From contig DXDB01000046.1 of the NCBI GenBank assembly GCA_019115705.1, positions 1 to 51,270 on the forward strand: a stretch of 51,270 nucleotides of DNA, given 5' to 3'. The notes beneath the pieces are model-generated. The model worked only from the letters and a program-made list of their open reading frames with translations, did no database searches and was not told the origin of the DNA. A program made the position numbers and the translations under genes. This document shows, in pieces, positions 8,071 to 17,649 of the stretch. The DNA comes from Candidatus Tetragenococcus pullicola. GTDB lineage: Bacteria; Bacillota; Bacilli; Lactobacillales; Enterococcaceae. The number at the start of each line of letters is the position of its first letter. Position 1 is the stretch's first letter.

Positions 8071-8076
8071 TAAATA

Positions 8077-8125
8077 AAGCGATGACTTTCCAAGCAATTA
8101 CTGGAAAATCATCGCTTATTTTTTT
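8077..8125. terminator. Bidirectional terminator
   Basis: AAGCGATGA-TTTCCA paired with TGGAAA-TCATCGCTT, then TATTTTTT. It separates the convergent yitT and reoY genes. Confidence 0.88.
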
Positions 8126-8678
8126 AAAAGGAGGCAGGCGTACTCTCTTTTAATAAGTAATTTACTTCTTTTGATAAAAGTAAAAATTGTTCTTGATCTT
8201 CCTCCTCTAGGGCTTGATCAATTTTTTGATAAAGGTCCTTTAATTTTTCTTGGGAGTCTTGCCAGGAAAAGTAATGCTCAAAACGTTCAACAATTTCTTG
8301 ATCAATCGTATCGTTCCAGCGATAATAAGGATTATCCTCTAAGACGCCTAAATAAAGATCATTATTCCAAGCATTTGGAAATAGGCATTCTAGATATAAA
8401 GGGTGTTCCCAGTTCAGTCGGATTTCATGAAAAACTTGGTCGGTATCAGTGAATTTTTTCCCATCAAGAAATAACGCTAAAGGATCATCGCCATATTTTC
8501 TACATTGGATAGAAATACCACGTGGCGTTTTTTCAGCATTTTCAACAAAATGAATATGCGTCAAAATAGCTTCATGATCGGCAAGATAATTTAATAACCA
8601 AGAAACTTCTCTTCTAGAAAAGGAAAGATGGGTTACAAACCAATTTAAAAATCGTTTTTTATCTAACAGACTGATCAT
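8124..8678 (-). CDS. reoY: ReoY/YpiB, UPF0302 protein
   Basis: A 184-residue soluble protein of the UPF0302 (YpiB) family. In Listeria and Bacillus the homolog ReoY works with ReoM and ClpCP to control degradation of MurA, the first enzyme of peptidoglycan synthesis. Its gene follows a TPR gene, as ypiB follows ypiA in Bacillus, nine bases after its stop. The track begins at TTG two codons earlier; the ATG at 8678 (MISLLDKKRF) has AGGA seven bases upstream. The enterococcal partner of this pathway would be IreB, not in this window. Confidence 0.88.
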   Translation of the reverse strand: MISLLDKKRFLNWFVTHLSFSRREVSWLLNYLADHEAILTHIHFVENAEKTPRGISIQCRKYGDDPLALFLDGKKFTDTDQVFHEIRLNWEHPLYLECLFPNAWNNDLYLGVLEDNPYYRWNDTIDQEIVERFEHYFSWQDSQEKLKDLYQKIDQALEEEDQEQFLLLSKEVNYLLKESTPASF

Positions 8679-8687
8679 TTGCAATTC

Positions 8688-9944
8688 CTACCTTTCTTTC
8701 AGATCTTCTAAAATGGATAGAACTTCTAAATCTCCTGGTTCATGTTCTAAATAATGGGTCAAAAGAGTTAAAGATTCTTGCAGTTGCCCTTCCTCTCGTA
8801 AAAAAATTCCGTACTCTTTCATAAAGTCAGGCTCGTGAGCCAATGCAACATTTGCCTCTTCGTAGTATCTTTTGGCTTGCTCGTATTCTTCTAGTTCATT
8901 ATAGGCATGAGCCAAGTTCCAAGCAGCATAAGGATTATCCAACACGTCAGGTGTATCCAGACAATCGATTACCTCTTCAAACCGTTCTTCATTTAGATAT
9001 AAATCACTTAATAAAAGTAGGGTTTTTTCCTCTTTCTCCCCAACTTTTAAAGCTTCTTGCAAGAATTCTTCAGCTTTTTTAGGGTCATGCAAACGATAGC
9101 TATTTTCAGAGGCAAAATGATAAAAATCTACCTGATATGGATTTTCATGTATTCCTTCTTCAATAACCAATTGTGCCTCCTCTAGAAGTTCTTCTTCTTG
9201 TAAACTTTCCGCTAAGTACAAATACAAGGCTTGATATTGAGGATTTTGTTCTCGTAATTGTTTTAAATAAAAAATCGTTTTATCATTTTCTTTTAGTTGG
9301 CGATAAACTAGTGCGAGTTGGAATAAGAGATCATCGGACTGATTTTTTTCCAAGGCTTTTTCCAAAATTTGAACGGCTTCTTCAAATTTCCCTTGCATGG
9401 TCAAAGCAGTCCCGATTCTTTCTGTTATTGAGATTCCTGAAAAAGTATCAACACCTTCTAATAACAACTGTTGATACAAACCTTCTGCTTCAGAAAAGCG
9501 ATCCATTGAAAAATATAGTTCGGCCAGAGCAAATTGAATCAACGGTTCTTCGGGAATAATTCGCGCTGCTTCCAGAAGTTTATTCTCACTTACTTCAGGT
9601 ATTCCTAATACTTGGTAAAGATCTGCTAATAACAATAAAGCTTCTGGATAGCGTTCATCTTCTTTGGGAACCGTCTCTAATAAGTCAAAAGCTGTCTCAA
9701 TTTGATCATTTTCAATAGCAATTTCTGCTAAGGGAAGATTATATACAATACTAGTTGTGTCTTTATTTTTTAATGTTTCAAAAACTTGTTGCGCTTCTTC
9801 TAAAAAGCCAATCGATAAAAGTTCTTCGCCTAAAGCTTCTAATACCTCTAGGTCATCATTTTCTAAAGCTTGTGTTAATTCTAATTGTGCTTGAGCAAGG
9901 TCTTCTTTTTCAAGTGCCTGCAACATTTTTTCACTATGTGTCAT
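8688..9944 (-). CDS. ypiA: TPR-repeat protein, YpiA type
   Basis: A 418-residue protein built almost wholly of tetratricopeptide repeats (about ten), recognisable by recurring patterns such as ALAELYFSMDRFSEAEGLYQ and AWNLAHAYNELEEYEQAKRY. No signal or membrane segment is present, so it should be a cytosolic scaffold. Its position directly before reoY matches Bacillus ypiA-ypiB, which suggests a role in the same proteolysis pathway. The track start is 29 codons too long: GAGGG sits seven bases before the ATG of MTHSEKMLQ. The protein is strongly acidic. Confidence 0.9.
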   Translation of the reverse strand: MTHSEKMLQALEKEDLAQAQLELTQALENDDLEVLEALGEELLSIGFLEEAQQVFETLKNKDTTSIVYNLPLAEIAIENDQIETAFDLLETVPKEDERYPEALLLLADLYQVLGIPEVSENKLLEAARIIPEEPLIQFALAELYFSMDRFSEAEGLYQQLLLEGVDTFSGISITERIGTALTMQGKFEEAVQILEKALEKNQSDDLLFQLALVYRQLKENDKTIFYLKQLREQNPQYQALYLYLAESLQEEELLEEAQLVIEEGIHENPYQVDFYHFASENSYRLHDPKKAEEFLQEALKVGEKEEKTLLLLSDLYLNEERFEEVIDCLDTPDVLDNPYAAWNLAHAYNELEEYEQAKRYYEEANVALAHEPDFMKEYGIFLREEGQLQESLTLLTHYLEHEPGDLEVLSILEDLKER

Positions 9945-9954
9945 GATAATTCCC

Positions 9955-10986
9955 TCAAATCTTAGAACAAATTTTTTGATAATTTTTTGCAGCTTGTAAC
10001 AAGTCTCTTTCTGAAGCTCGTTTGCTTTCACCTATTGTACCTATTTTTTCTAAAGTGACAAGTTCTTTGTCTTTTTCTTGCAACTTTAACACATTTTGCA
10101 AATATTCGGCAAGAGAGATCTGCCGAGGTAAAAAAATAGGAAAACCTAATCTATGTAACCACTTCAGGAAATTTTCTATTTGAAAATCTTCTATACTCCA
10201 TTGAATCGCCCAAAAAAGATGAAACAATAAACCGAAAAAGCGTTTCATACTTTCTGATAACAAATGTCCATTTTCAGTTAGATAAAAGGCTGTCTCAAAA
10301 ATTTTCCCAAAGTTTGATATCTCTTCTTCAAAGTTTTGATAAAATATCGTCACTGGCTCAACCAGTGCAGTAAATGCAGTATTTTCTAATTGTTTTTTTG
10401 AGGGAAAGTTTCTATAAAGAGTCTGTAAAAATGTATAATCACAGACAATTCCCGTTCGAATAAACATTTGTAAGTCGACAAGTTTTCCATCCACTTGTCT
10501 TTGAACAATGGTTTGATCCAAAAAAATTCTGTTTGCTAATACTTTGGTAGTCATCATCATTTCCGTTGGTTTTCCAAAAATTGAACAAGTTGACACTAAC
10601 GCTTGACTATAAGCTCTTAATGACACAGGAATCACCCAAAAATGACTCTTAATAGCGGTATTTCTATGGAGAAAACCAGTCAGTTGAATAACACCTTCAT
10701 TACCGAAAGCAAGAAATAAATGGTCCTCATTGCTAGAAAAACGGTTTAAAAAGCGTAAAGCATCCATTAGCTCTTGTATCGTGTTACTGTAGACAAGATT
10801 GGTACAAACATACCAGTCAATAGATGCCTTCGAAAACAGTCTTTGCAATTTTTCGAAAAAGCGCTCATAATAACGCTGATTGGTAAAAATAATAATATGT
10901 TTTCCAGCATAGTCTTTTTCTTGAATACTATTTGCTAAAATCTCGCCGTAATTAATCAGTGTTTTTTCTTGATAGGTTCGTTGCAT
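9955..10986 (-). CDS. AroB-fold (3-dehydroquinate synthase-like) pseudoenzyme
   Basis: A 343-residue protein I read as a degenerate 3-dehydroquinate synthase. The N-terminal Rossmann-like part (YAGKHIIIFTNQRYY) and the stretch LFLAFGNEGVIQLTGF at 90-105 line up with the AroB nucleotide-binding loop GGGVxGDxxGF. The following FWVIPVSLRAYSQA matches the AroB PTTLLA region. The glycine triplet and Asp of that loop are lost, and I cannot find the Glu-His-His metal site. Catalysis is therefore unlikely. It lies ten bases ahead of the TPR gene, so a regulatory or structural role in that operon is possible. GAGGG precedes the ATG. Confidence 0.6.
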   Translation of the reverse strand: MQRTYQEKTLINYGEILANSIQEKDYAGKHIIIFTNQRYYERFFEKLQRLFSKASIDWYVCTNLVYSNTIQELMDALRFLNRFSSNEDHLFLAFGNEGVIQLTGFLHRNTAIKSHFWVIPVSLRAYSQALVSTCSIFGKPTEMMMTTKVLANRIFLDQTIVQRQVDGKLVDLQMFIRTGIVCDYTFLQTLYRNFPSKKQLENTAFTALVEPVTIFYQNFEEEISNFGKIFETAFYLTENGHLLSESMKRFFGLLFHLFWAIQWSIEDFQIENFLKWLHRLGFPIFLPRQISLAEYLQNVLKLQEKDKELVTLEKIGTIGESKRASERDLLQAAKNYQKICSKI

Positions 10987-11058
10987 GACGATTCCCTCAT
11001 TTTCATCATTTTAAAAAACAAAACTGCTATGTACTATTAATCTGTAAAAGAAACGAAT

Positions 11059-11086
11059 GGGAACCCTACATACTACAGGGTTCCCA
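11059..11086 (-). terminator. Terminator after hup
   Basis: GGGAACCCT...AGGGTTCCC stem just past the hup stop codon. The T tract on the minus strand is broken (ATTCGTTTCTTTT). Confidence 0.7.
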
Positions 11087-11093
11087 AGTCATT

Positions 11094-11369
11094 TTATTTT
11101 ACTGCATCTTTAAGTGCTTTTCCTGGTTTGAAGGCTGGTACCTTGCTTGCAGGGATTTGGATTTCTTCACCTGTTTGTGGGTTACGGCCTTTTCTTGCAG
11201 CACGTGAACGTACTTCAAAGTTCCCAAAACCAATCAATTGAACTTTTTCGCCGTTAGCTAAAGATTCTTGAATCGTTGAGAATACAGTATCAACTGCTGT
11301 AGTTGCATCTTTTTTAGTTAAATTTGTAGCTGCTGCAACTTTTTCGATAATTTCTGCTTTATTTGCCAT
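11094..11369 (-). CDS. hup: DNA-binding protein HU
   Basis: A 91-residue histone-like protein that bends and compacts DNA as a dimer. It carries the HU signature [21 protein letters not shown] in its DNA-binding arms, and starts [12 protein letters not shown]. The track start adds 33 codons of leader; GGGAGGTGA is eight bases before the real ATG. The roughly 250-base upstream gap to der holds its leader and probably its promoter (a TTGATA box is near 11,510), although no single -10 box stands out. A terminator follows, so it is likely a single-gene unit. Confidence 0.96.
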   Translation of the reverse strand: MANKAEIIEKVAAATNLTKKDATTAVDTVFSTIQESLANGEKVQLIGFGNFEVRSRAARKGRNPQTGEEIQIPASKVPAFKPGKALKDAVK

Positions 11370-11619
11370 GGATGGATTCACCTCCCTAAAAATGTGATGT
11401 TCTACATCATATACAAGCTCTTGAACATGTTTCAAGACCTGTATGAAATATTGATTCATATCCATCAATATTCTGATATTACGTTATCACAAGAACCCTA
11501 CAATATCAAGGATTTTCGCACTTTTTAATGGCTTTTTTTGGTTTTTTTCGAATTTTTTCGAATTTATTCTTAGATAAGCAAATTTCGTTGTAAAAAGTAC
11601 CTTGCTATGGTAAAATCTA

Positions 11620-12930
11620 TTATTTTCGTCTTCTAGCTATAATTCGAATTGGTGTCCCATCAAAGTTAAAGGCTGCTCTAATTTGATTTTCTAAAAAACG
11701 AGCATAAGAAAAATGCATCAGTTCTTCTTCGTTTACAAAAACAACAAACGTGGGTGGTTTAACAGAAACTTGTGTCGCATAAAATATTTTCAGACGTTTC
11801 CCCTTATCTGTTGGTGTCGGATTAACAGCAACAGCATCCATAATCACTTCATTTAAGACAGCAGAAGAAATACGTAAATTTTGGCCTTCACTAACTTTTT
11901 CAATCAAATCTGGTAGTTGTTTTAATCGTTGTTTTGTAACTGCGGAAACAAAGAGAATGGGCGCGTAATCTAAATACAAAAACTCATTACGTATTTTTGT
12001 TTCAAATTCATGCATGGTATTCGTATCTTTTTTTAATAGATCCCATTTATTTACAACGATAATAATCCCACGACCTGCTTCATGAGCATATCCAGCTATT
12101 TTTTTATCCTGCTCCCGAATTCCTTCTTCCGCATTTAAGACTACAAGAATGATATCCGAACGATCGATTGCACGCATCGCCCGCATAACGCTGTACTTTT
12201 CAGTGGTTTCGTAAACTTTCCCACGTTTTCTCATACCGGCTGTATCAATCATGGTAAACTTTTGTCCACTATCACTAACAAATTGCGTATCGATGGCATC
12301 GCGAGTTGTTCCTTCTATTTCAGAAACAATCACACGTTCTTCGCCCAAAATAGCATTAATCAAGGAAGATTTACCAACATTAGGACGTCCAATTAAACTA
12401 AATCGAATGACATCTTCTTCGTTCTCTTCTTTTTCTTCTGGAAAATGTTTGATTACTTCATCTAATAAGTCACCAAGTCCTAAGCCATGACTACCTGAAA
12501 GTGGGAAAGGATCACCTAAACCTAAACTATAAAAGCCATAGATATCAGCTCTCATTTCAGGATTATCCACTTTATTTACCGCTAAAATAACCGGTTTGTT
12601 ACTTCTATAAAGAATGTGAGCCACTAATTCATCAGCATCTGTAATTCCTTCTTTTGCACTAACGATAAATAAAATCACATCTGCTTCTTCAATTGCAATT
12701 TCTGCTTGGTATTTGATCTGATCCATAAAAGGTTCATCACCTAAATCGATGCCCCCTGTATCAATAATATGAAATTGTTGATTCAACCATTCACCTGTCG
12801 CATAAATACGATCACGTGTCACTCCTGGAGTATCTTCCACGATCGAAATACGTTCACCAGCAATACGATTAAAAATTGTCGATTTACCGACATTGGGACG
12901 ACCGACGATGGCCATTGTTGGAATTGCCAT
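11620..12930 (-). CDS. der: Ribosome biogenesis GTPase Der
   Basis: An essential double GTPase needed for 50S subunit assembly. The 436-residue protein has two tandem G domains: [13 protein letters not shown] and NKVD in the first, then [13 protein letters not shown] and NKWD in the second. A KH-like C-terminal domain follows, ending in a basic ARRRK tail. SD GGAGG precedes the ATG. It is a normal full-length protein in the conserved der-rpsA-cmk neighbourhood. Confidence 0.97.
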   Translation of the reverse strand: MAIPTMAIVGRPNVGKSTIFNRIAGERISIVEDTPGVTRDRIYATGEWLNQQFHIIDTGGIDLGDEPFMDQIKYQAEIAIEEADVILFIVSAKEGITDADELVAHILYRSNKPVILAVNKVDNPEMRADIYGFYSLGLGDPFPLSGSHGLGLGDLLDEVIKHFPEEKEENEEDVIRFSLIGRPNVGKSSLINAILGEERVIVSEIEGTTRDAIDTQFVSDSGQKFTMIDTAGMRKRGKVYETTEKYSVMRAMRAIDRSDIILVVLNAEEGIREQDKKIAGYAHEAGRGIIIVVNKWDLLKKDTNTMHEFETKIRNEFLYLDYAPILFVSAVTKQRLKQLPDLIEKVSEGQNLRISSAVLNEVIMDAVAVNPTPTDKGKRLKIFYATQVSVKPPTFVVFVNEEELMHFSYARFLENQIRAAFNFDGTPIRIIARRRK

Positions 12931-13356
12931 GATTTTCCTCCATTCTAATAAATAAAAATAATTCTCTTGATAAGATTAATCAACAAGTAAAAAGCACTTG
13001 TCAATTCTGACCTTTCCTAGTTTACCCAAAGCAGCAACAACATGCAAGTACCAATTGATTAAGTTTTTTCTCTAGCTTCTTTACGTTTCCATTCATAGCT
13101 AATTTTTTTCGATCAAGGTTTTACTACACTAATGAGTCTACTAATGTCAGCCATAGGACCAATCTGAGGCAATAGTCTGAGATTTTTCAAGTTTCAAATA
13201 GAAACTAGACGCTAAACATCGAGGCTTTGTAATTCACATTTGCTACTCTTTCACAGTTGACTTTCGTCTATCACCAAGTGAAGTGCCTGATTCAACCGTG
13301 AATTGTAACTCCTTAGCATTTTAGTGAACATTTATTTTTTAAAAGTTGCCAAACGA
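12931..13356. other. Intergenic region without a gene
   Basis: About 425 bases between rpsA and der. On the minus strand I see only short interrupted frames, such as ISYEWKRKEAREKT followed by a stop, and no RBS-led gene. It contains one copy of the CCGTGAATTGTAACT repeat. It may hold decayed sequence plus the der promoter. Confidence 0.5.
13296..13310 (+). repeat. Dispersed 15-mer, copy 2
   Basis: CCGTGAATTGTAACT, identical to bases 117-131, in a non-coding gap. Confidence 0.45.
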
Positions 13357-13395
13357 AAAAGAGCTAGAAAACATCGCTTTGTTTCCCAGCTCTTT
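13354..13395 (-). terminator. Terminator of rpsA
   Basis: On the minus strand AAAGAGCT...AGCTCTTT followed by TTCG, about 45 bases past the rpsA stop. Confidence 0.75.
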
Positions 13396-13440
13396 GGTAA
13401 AAGAATCATGCAGTGACAAGCTTTTATTAGCTTATACTCC

Positions 13441-14667
13441 TTACTCATTATCTTCGTCTTGTTCTTGTTCCTTTAAAGCCTCACCTAAGATATCGCCCAT
13501 CGTAAAGCCGGTATTTTCTTCTGAATCTTCATAAGTATCAGTAGCAGGTTGTACTTTCTCTTCTGATTCAGGTTTTTCTTCCAAAGCTTTGATACTTAGC
13601 GCGATGCGATGATCTTCTGGGTTTACATCCAACACTTTAACTTGGATTGTATCTCCTTCTGTCAATACTTCATGAGGAGTTGCAATATGTTTGTGTGAAA
13701 TTTGTGAAATATGAACCAATCCTTCCACACCAGGAAATACTTCGACAAAGGCTCCAAAGCTAGTTAGACGTTTTACAGTTCCTTCTAACACACTACCAAC
13801 AGGCGCTTTGTCTTCAATATCTTCCCAAGGTCCAGGGAGAGTATCTTTAATCGATAAGGATACACGTTCGCGATCTGGGTCTACTGATAAAACAGCAACA
13901 TTTACAGTTTGGCCCACTTTTAATACATCGCTTGGTTTGCCTACATGAGTATGTGAGATTTCAGAAACATGGACGAGTCCATCGATTCCGCCAAGGTCTA
14001 CAAAAGCACCAAAATCTGTCAAACGTGCTACTTTTCCTTCAACAACATCGCCTTCGTGAAGAGTAGAAAGAACTTCAGCTCTTTGTTGTTCTTTTTCTGC
14101 TTCCACAATCGCTTTATGAGAAAGAATCAAACGATTTTCAGAAGGTTCAATTTCAATAATTTTAAAGGTCAATGTTTGTCCTTTATATTCATCAAAATTT
14201 TCTACAAAATGGTCTTCTACCATAGAAGCAGGTACAAAGCCACGTACACCTACATCTACCACGAGCCCACCTTTCACAACATTTGTTACAGGAGCTTCAA
14301 TAACTTTTCCTTCTTGATAATCTTTTTCAATATCTTCCCAAACTTTTTTCGCATCTAAGCGACGTTTAGAAAGGAGATAGCTTCCATTTTCTTTGTCTTT
14401 ACCTATTGTAGAGATGACAACTACTTCAAGAACATCGCCAACCTTGACCAAGTCATGAATATCTTCTGTGTGCCCTGTAGAAAGTTCTTTTAAAGGAACT
14501 ACCCCTTCAACACCTGCACCTTCGATTCCTAAAATGGCTTGTTTATCTTCAATGGCTAAAACTTCACCTTTGACGATATCGCCAATTTTCACTTCTGGAA
14601 CATTGCTTAAAGCAGCTTCCATTGATTCATTGGCATTTTCAGTTTTCTTGTTTTCAATTTCTGTCAT
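13441..14667 (-). CDS. rpsA: 30S ribosomal protein S1 (four S1 domains)
   Basis: An RNA-binding protein of 408 residues with four S1 domains, the repeats marked by VGVRGFVPASMV, VDLGGIDGLVHVSEISH and VFPGVEGLVHISQISH. This short form is usual in Gram-positive bacteria; the tail is acidic (EQEQDEDNE). The true start is MTEIENKK, nine bases after AGGAGG. Between them lies a second in-frame-less ATG forming a two-codon ORF (ATG GAA TGA) whose stop overlaps the rpsA start. The 190-base gap to cmk probably holds the promoter. Confidence 0.95.
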   Translation of the reverse strand: MTEIENKKTENANESMEAALSNVPEVKIGDIVKGEVLAIEDKQAILGIEGAGVEGVVPLKELSTGHTEDIHDLVKVGDVLEVVVISTIGKDKENGSYLLSKRRLDAKKVWEDIEKDYQEGKVIEAPVTNVVKGGLVVDVGVRGFVPASMVEDHFVENFDEYKGQTLTFKIIEIEPSENRLILSHKAIVEAEKEQQRAEVLSTLHEGDVVEGKVARLTDFGAFVDLGGIDGLVHVSEISHTHVGKPSDVLKVGQTVNVAVLSVDPDRERVSLSIKDTLPGPWEDIEDKAPVGSVLEGTVKRLTSFGAFVEVFPGVEGLVHISQISHKHIATPHEVLTEGDTIQVKVLDVNPEDHRIALSIKALEEKPESEEKVQPATDTYEDSEENTGFTMGDILGEALKEQEQDEDNE

Positions 14668-14857
14668 TCCATATGTCCTCCTAACCAACAATTGTTTTGA
14701 ACTTACACTACATATAATAGTTTATGCTATTCTTAACAAAAAATAAAGCGATTACCGCTTATTTTCATAAAAAAATGCATTTTTTCATCAATAAACGACA
14801 ATTCAGTAGAAAATTACTGTAAAAATAATCATTTATGATTTTTTTAAAAAATTGAAC

Positions 14858-15526
14858 TTATCTTTTCTGATCAATTACTTTTTTTATGGCAGTTACCACT
14901 TCTGAGATTGTCATTCCTGTGGTATCGATTAAAATGGCATCTTCAGCTTGTTTCAAGGGAGAATCTTGCCGATTAGAATCCAGATAGTCTCTTTGTTCGA
15001 TTTCTTTTTTCAACACATCAAAATCTTCCTGGATCCCTTTTCCCAGATTTTCTTTAAAGCGACGTTTTGCTCGTTCTGTAGCACTGGCTACTAAAAATAT
15101 TTTAACCTCTGCCTCAGGTAAAACGACCGTACCAATATCTCTACCATCCATTACAACACCACCAAATTTGGCGATTTCTTGTTGCTGTTGAACGAGTTTT
15201 TTTCGAACTTTAGAAAAAGCTGAGACTTCAGAGACATTATTTGTCACTGCTACTTCTCGGATTTTATCAGTGATATCTTCTCCATCACAAATGACCAATT
15301 GGCCTTTTGTTGTAGATTGAAAACTAATCGGATAACGTTCGATCAATTCCGTTAGTTTTTTCTCATCACTAAAAGATATGTGATGTTTTAAAGCCAAGTA
15401 CGTAATGCTACGATACATCGCCCCAGTGTCAGTATAGATGTACCCCAAATCGTTGGCTAAAATTTTAGCCACTGTACTCTTTCCTGATGAAGCTGGACCA
15501 TCGATAGCAATATTTATCTTTCCCAC
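14858..15526 (-). CDS. cmk: Cytidylate kinase
   Basis: Phosphorylates CMP and dCMP to the diphosphates. The P-loop GPASSGKST is near the N-terminus, with TDTGAMYRS and [10 protein letters not shown] further on. It has 222 residues. I prefer the GTG start ([11 protein letters not shown]): GAGGAG is seven bases before it, while the track's ATG two codons earlier is only one base from that SD. The cmk-rpsA order is conserved widely. Confidence 0.95.
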   Translation of the reverse strand: MGKINIAIDGPASSGKSTVAKILANDLGYIYTDTGAMYRSITYLALKHHISFSDEKKLTELIERYPISFQSTTKGQLVICDGEDITDKIREVAVTNNVSEVSAFSKVRKKLVQQQQEIAKFGGVVMDGRDIGTVVLPEAEVKIFLVASATERAKRRFKENLGKGIQEDFDVLKKEIEQRDYLDSNRQDSPLKQAEDAILIDTTGMTISEVVTAIKKVIDQKR

Positions 15527-15600
15527 ATTCATTCTCCTCGTTTGAATAAATCAATCGGTGATCTATTCTATTTTCCTAGCCTTTTCTCCAATTCATCCTC

Positions 15601-16185
15601 TTATTTGATTCTCAATTGGTCACCAGGATTAAGGTGAAAATCATCTGGATTAATCCCATTTAATTGATATAACGTTTCAAGTGAAATACCATTTCGTTCA
15701 GCCACTTGTTGTGGTCCCTCACCGTCTAAAACAGTCGTATATTCTTGTTGATTTTGCTCTTGGTTTTGATCAACATCTTCTTGATTGTCTTCTGCTTCTT
15801 GGTTATTTTCGTTCTCATTTTCTTCTGGTGCTTGTGATTCTTCAGGTTCCGATTCACTTTCAGAAGTGGATGTAGATGTTTCCGATGTTGAACTTACCGT
15901 AGAAGATTCTTCTGTAGAAGTGCTACTTGAAACCATTGTAGACGATTCTGTTGTACTTGTGGAACTAGCGCTACCCGTTTGGTTGTTTCGATTCATTACC
16001 CAAATACTAGCTACTGTTGGAACCGCGACAATTAAAACTAATAAAATTAGGATCAACGTTAAAAAGGTACTGTTGCCCCTTTTTTGTTTGTGTTGCTCAG
16101 AGCGACTCATATTTTCCTCGCCCTCAGTATCATAAATTGGTTGTTCCCATGGCTCTTCTGATTGGTTCTTGTTCTTTTTGCTCAA
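15601..16185 (-). CDS. LysM-containing surface protein (SAG1386/EF1546 family)
   Basis: A 194-residue bitopic protein. The basic and acidic N-terminal part is cytosolic, one membrane helix follows (about residues 42-64), then an external linker of Ser/Thr and Glu/Gln/Asn repeats. A C-terminal LysM domain (about 147-194, LETLYQLNGINPDDFHLNPG) should bind peptidoglycan. The layout matches the family named after enterococcal EF1546, which also neighbours cmk. TTG start: GGGAGGT lies seven bases before it, and the track ATG contains no SD. Function beyond cell-wall attachment is unknown. Confidence 0.85.
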   Translation of the reverse strand: MSKKNKNQSEEPWEQPIYDTEGEENMSRSEQHKQKRGNSTFLTLILILLVLIVAVPTVASIWVMNRNNQTGSASSTSTTESSTMVSSSTSTEESSTVSSTSETSTSTSESESEPEESQAPEENENENNQEAEDNQEDVDQNQEQNQQEYTTVLDGEGPQQVAERNGISLETLYQLNGINPDDFHLNPGDQLRIK

Positions 16186-16257
16186 TTTTATGACCTCCCA
16201 CATACTCTCCGATGTATTATACCATAAGATAGTAAAATCTGTCTTGAAAAATCCCTA

Positions 16258-17649
16258 TCAATTTTCAGTTTTAAACAATTTTAGTAAAATCTCTTGCCAA
16301 GCTAGGTTTTCATTCACAACTTGCTTTTCTCCCACTGTTTTTTCTATTAATTTGGCACCATGAAAATCACAACAATTCTCAGGATTTTTCGTTTGTTTTT
16401 CCTGAAAATAGGTCATCAAAAAATGGCGGTGACAACCTTTATCTTTGATATAGTCTAGCATTTGCATTAACTTTTTATATTTTTGTTCTTCATTGACTTC
16501 TAATCGTTGTCTAAATGTTGCCATTCCTTCCAAACGACCTTGTTCAAGCCACTTTTGCTGAATGTCTTCTTTATTGATGGTTCTTCCATTGCCAAGGGCG
16601 GTTTCAAACATTTGCCGTTGTTGCTTTGTTTTTTGTTGAAAATAATAATGAATTTTTTCGTCTCCCTCTTTATATAGCAAAATTGCATCACTTAAAGAAC
16701 CATCTCTTCCCGCTCGACCAATTTCTTGTAAATAATTTTCTAACGAGTCTGGTAGATCGTAATGAATGATACGACAGATATTTCCTTTATCAATTCCCAT
16801 TCCAAAAGCATTTGTGGCAATTAGAAATTGCAATTGATCGTCATTAAATTGTTTTTGAAGCATGCGTCGTTGATTACTCGTCAATCCTCCGTGATAAAAG
16901 CCCAGAGAAAAGTCATTTTTTAAAGAAGAATAAAGGGTTTCTACTTGTTTACGTGTGGCACAATAAATCAATCCCGGCCCAGGACATTTTTCCATAAGCT
17001 CTCTTAAATCCTCATACTTACTAGCTGTTTGATGAACAAATAAGGCAATATTGGGACGGTCCATCGAATAGACAATTTCATTGGCGTCTTGTGTTAACAA
17101 TAATTGTAAAATTTCATGTTTCACCTTTTTAGTCGCACTTCCTGTCAGTGCCAAAGTCAACGGGGAACCTAATTTTTCTTTTATGAGGCCTAAATTTCGA
17201 TATTCAGGTCGAAAGTCGATTCCCCACTGTGAGATACAATGAGCTTCATCAACAACAAATAAGGCAATTTTTTGCTTTCTTAATGTGTCAATGACCTTTT
17301 CTTGAACGAGCATTTCTGGACTTAAAAAAACAAACTTGTATTTTTTTAGATGCTGTAAAACAAATTCTTTCTCCGAATTTTGTAAGGTACTGTTTATAGC
17401 AATTGCTCTTTTTTCACCAAGCCTTAATAAAGAATCTACTTGGTCTTCCATCAAAGAAATCAATGGAGAAACAATTAAGACTAGGCCCTCTTTTAAATAT
17501 CCTGTCATTTGATAGCAAAGACTTTTCCCTGTTCCCGTTGGTAATATAGCCAACGTGTCTTTACCTTCCATTAGCGAGGAAATAACTTCCTTTTGACCAG
17601 GGCGGAAATACTCATAATCAAAAAACTTCTTTAATTGTTCTTCTAGCAT
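16258..17649 (-). CDS. recQ: RecQ-type ATP-dependent DNA helicase
   Basis: A 3'-5' DNA helicase of 463 residues. Visible motifs include LPTGTGKSLCYQ (Walker A), VDEAHCISQWG (DEAH) and QEIGRAGRDG (motif VI). A cysteine-containing zinc region (CHRHF...NCCDFH) lies at the end. It lacks the HRDC domain, like the short RecS of Bacillus. It overlaps the upstream YpbB-like gene by seven bases, matching ypbB-ypbC order in Bacillus, and so the two proteins probably act together. Confidence 0.92.
   Translation of the reverse strand: MLEEQLKKFFDYEYFRPGQKEVISSLMEGKDTLAILPTGTGKSLCYQMTGYLKEGLVLIVSPLISLMEDQVDSLLRLGEKRAIAINSTLQNSEKEFVLQHLKKYKFVFLSPEMLVQEKVIDTLRKQKIALFVVDEAHCISQWGIDFRPEYRNLGLIKEKLGSPLTLALTGSATKKVKHEILQLLLTQDANEIVYSMDRPNIALFVHQTASKYEDLRELMEKCPGPGLIYCATRKQVETLYSSLKNDFSLGFYHGGLTSNQRRMLQKQFNDDQLQFLIATNAFGMGIDKGNICRIIHYDLPDSLENYLQEIGRAGRDGSLSDAILLYKEGDEKIHYYFQQKTKQQRQMFETALGNGRTINKEDIQQKWLEQGRLEGMATFRQRLEVNEEQKYKKLMQMLDYIKDKGCHRHFLMTYFQEKQTKNPENCCDFHGAKLIEKTVGEKQVVNENLAWQEILLKLFKTEN

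Noticed and set aside
9173-9559. 128-codon plus-strand ORF
   Set aside because: Antisense to the TPR gene; Leu-rich shadow of its Glu/Gln codons.
13969-14358. 129-codon plus-strand ORF
   Set aside because: It is the antisense shadow of rpsA, with Phe/Tyr/Ile-rich text and no SD.
15785-16135. 116-codon plus-strand ORF with Ser/Val repeats
   Set aside because: Antisense of the low-complexity linker of the LysM protein.
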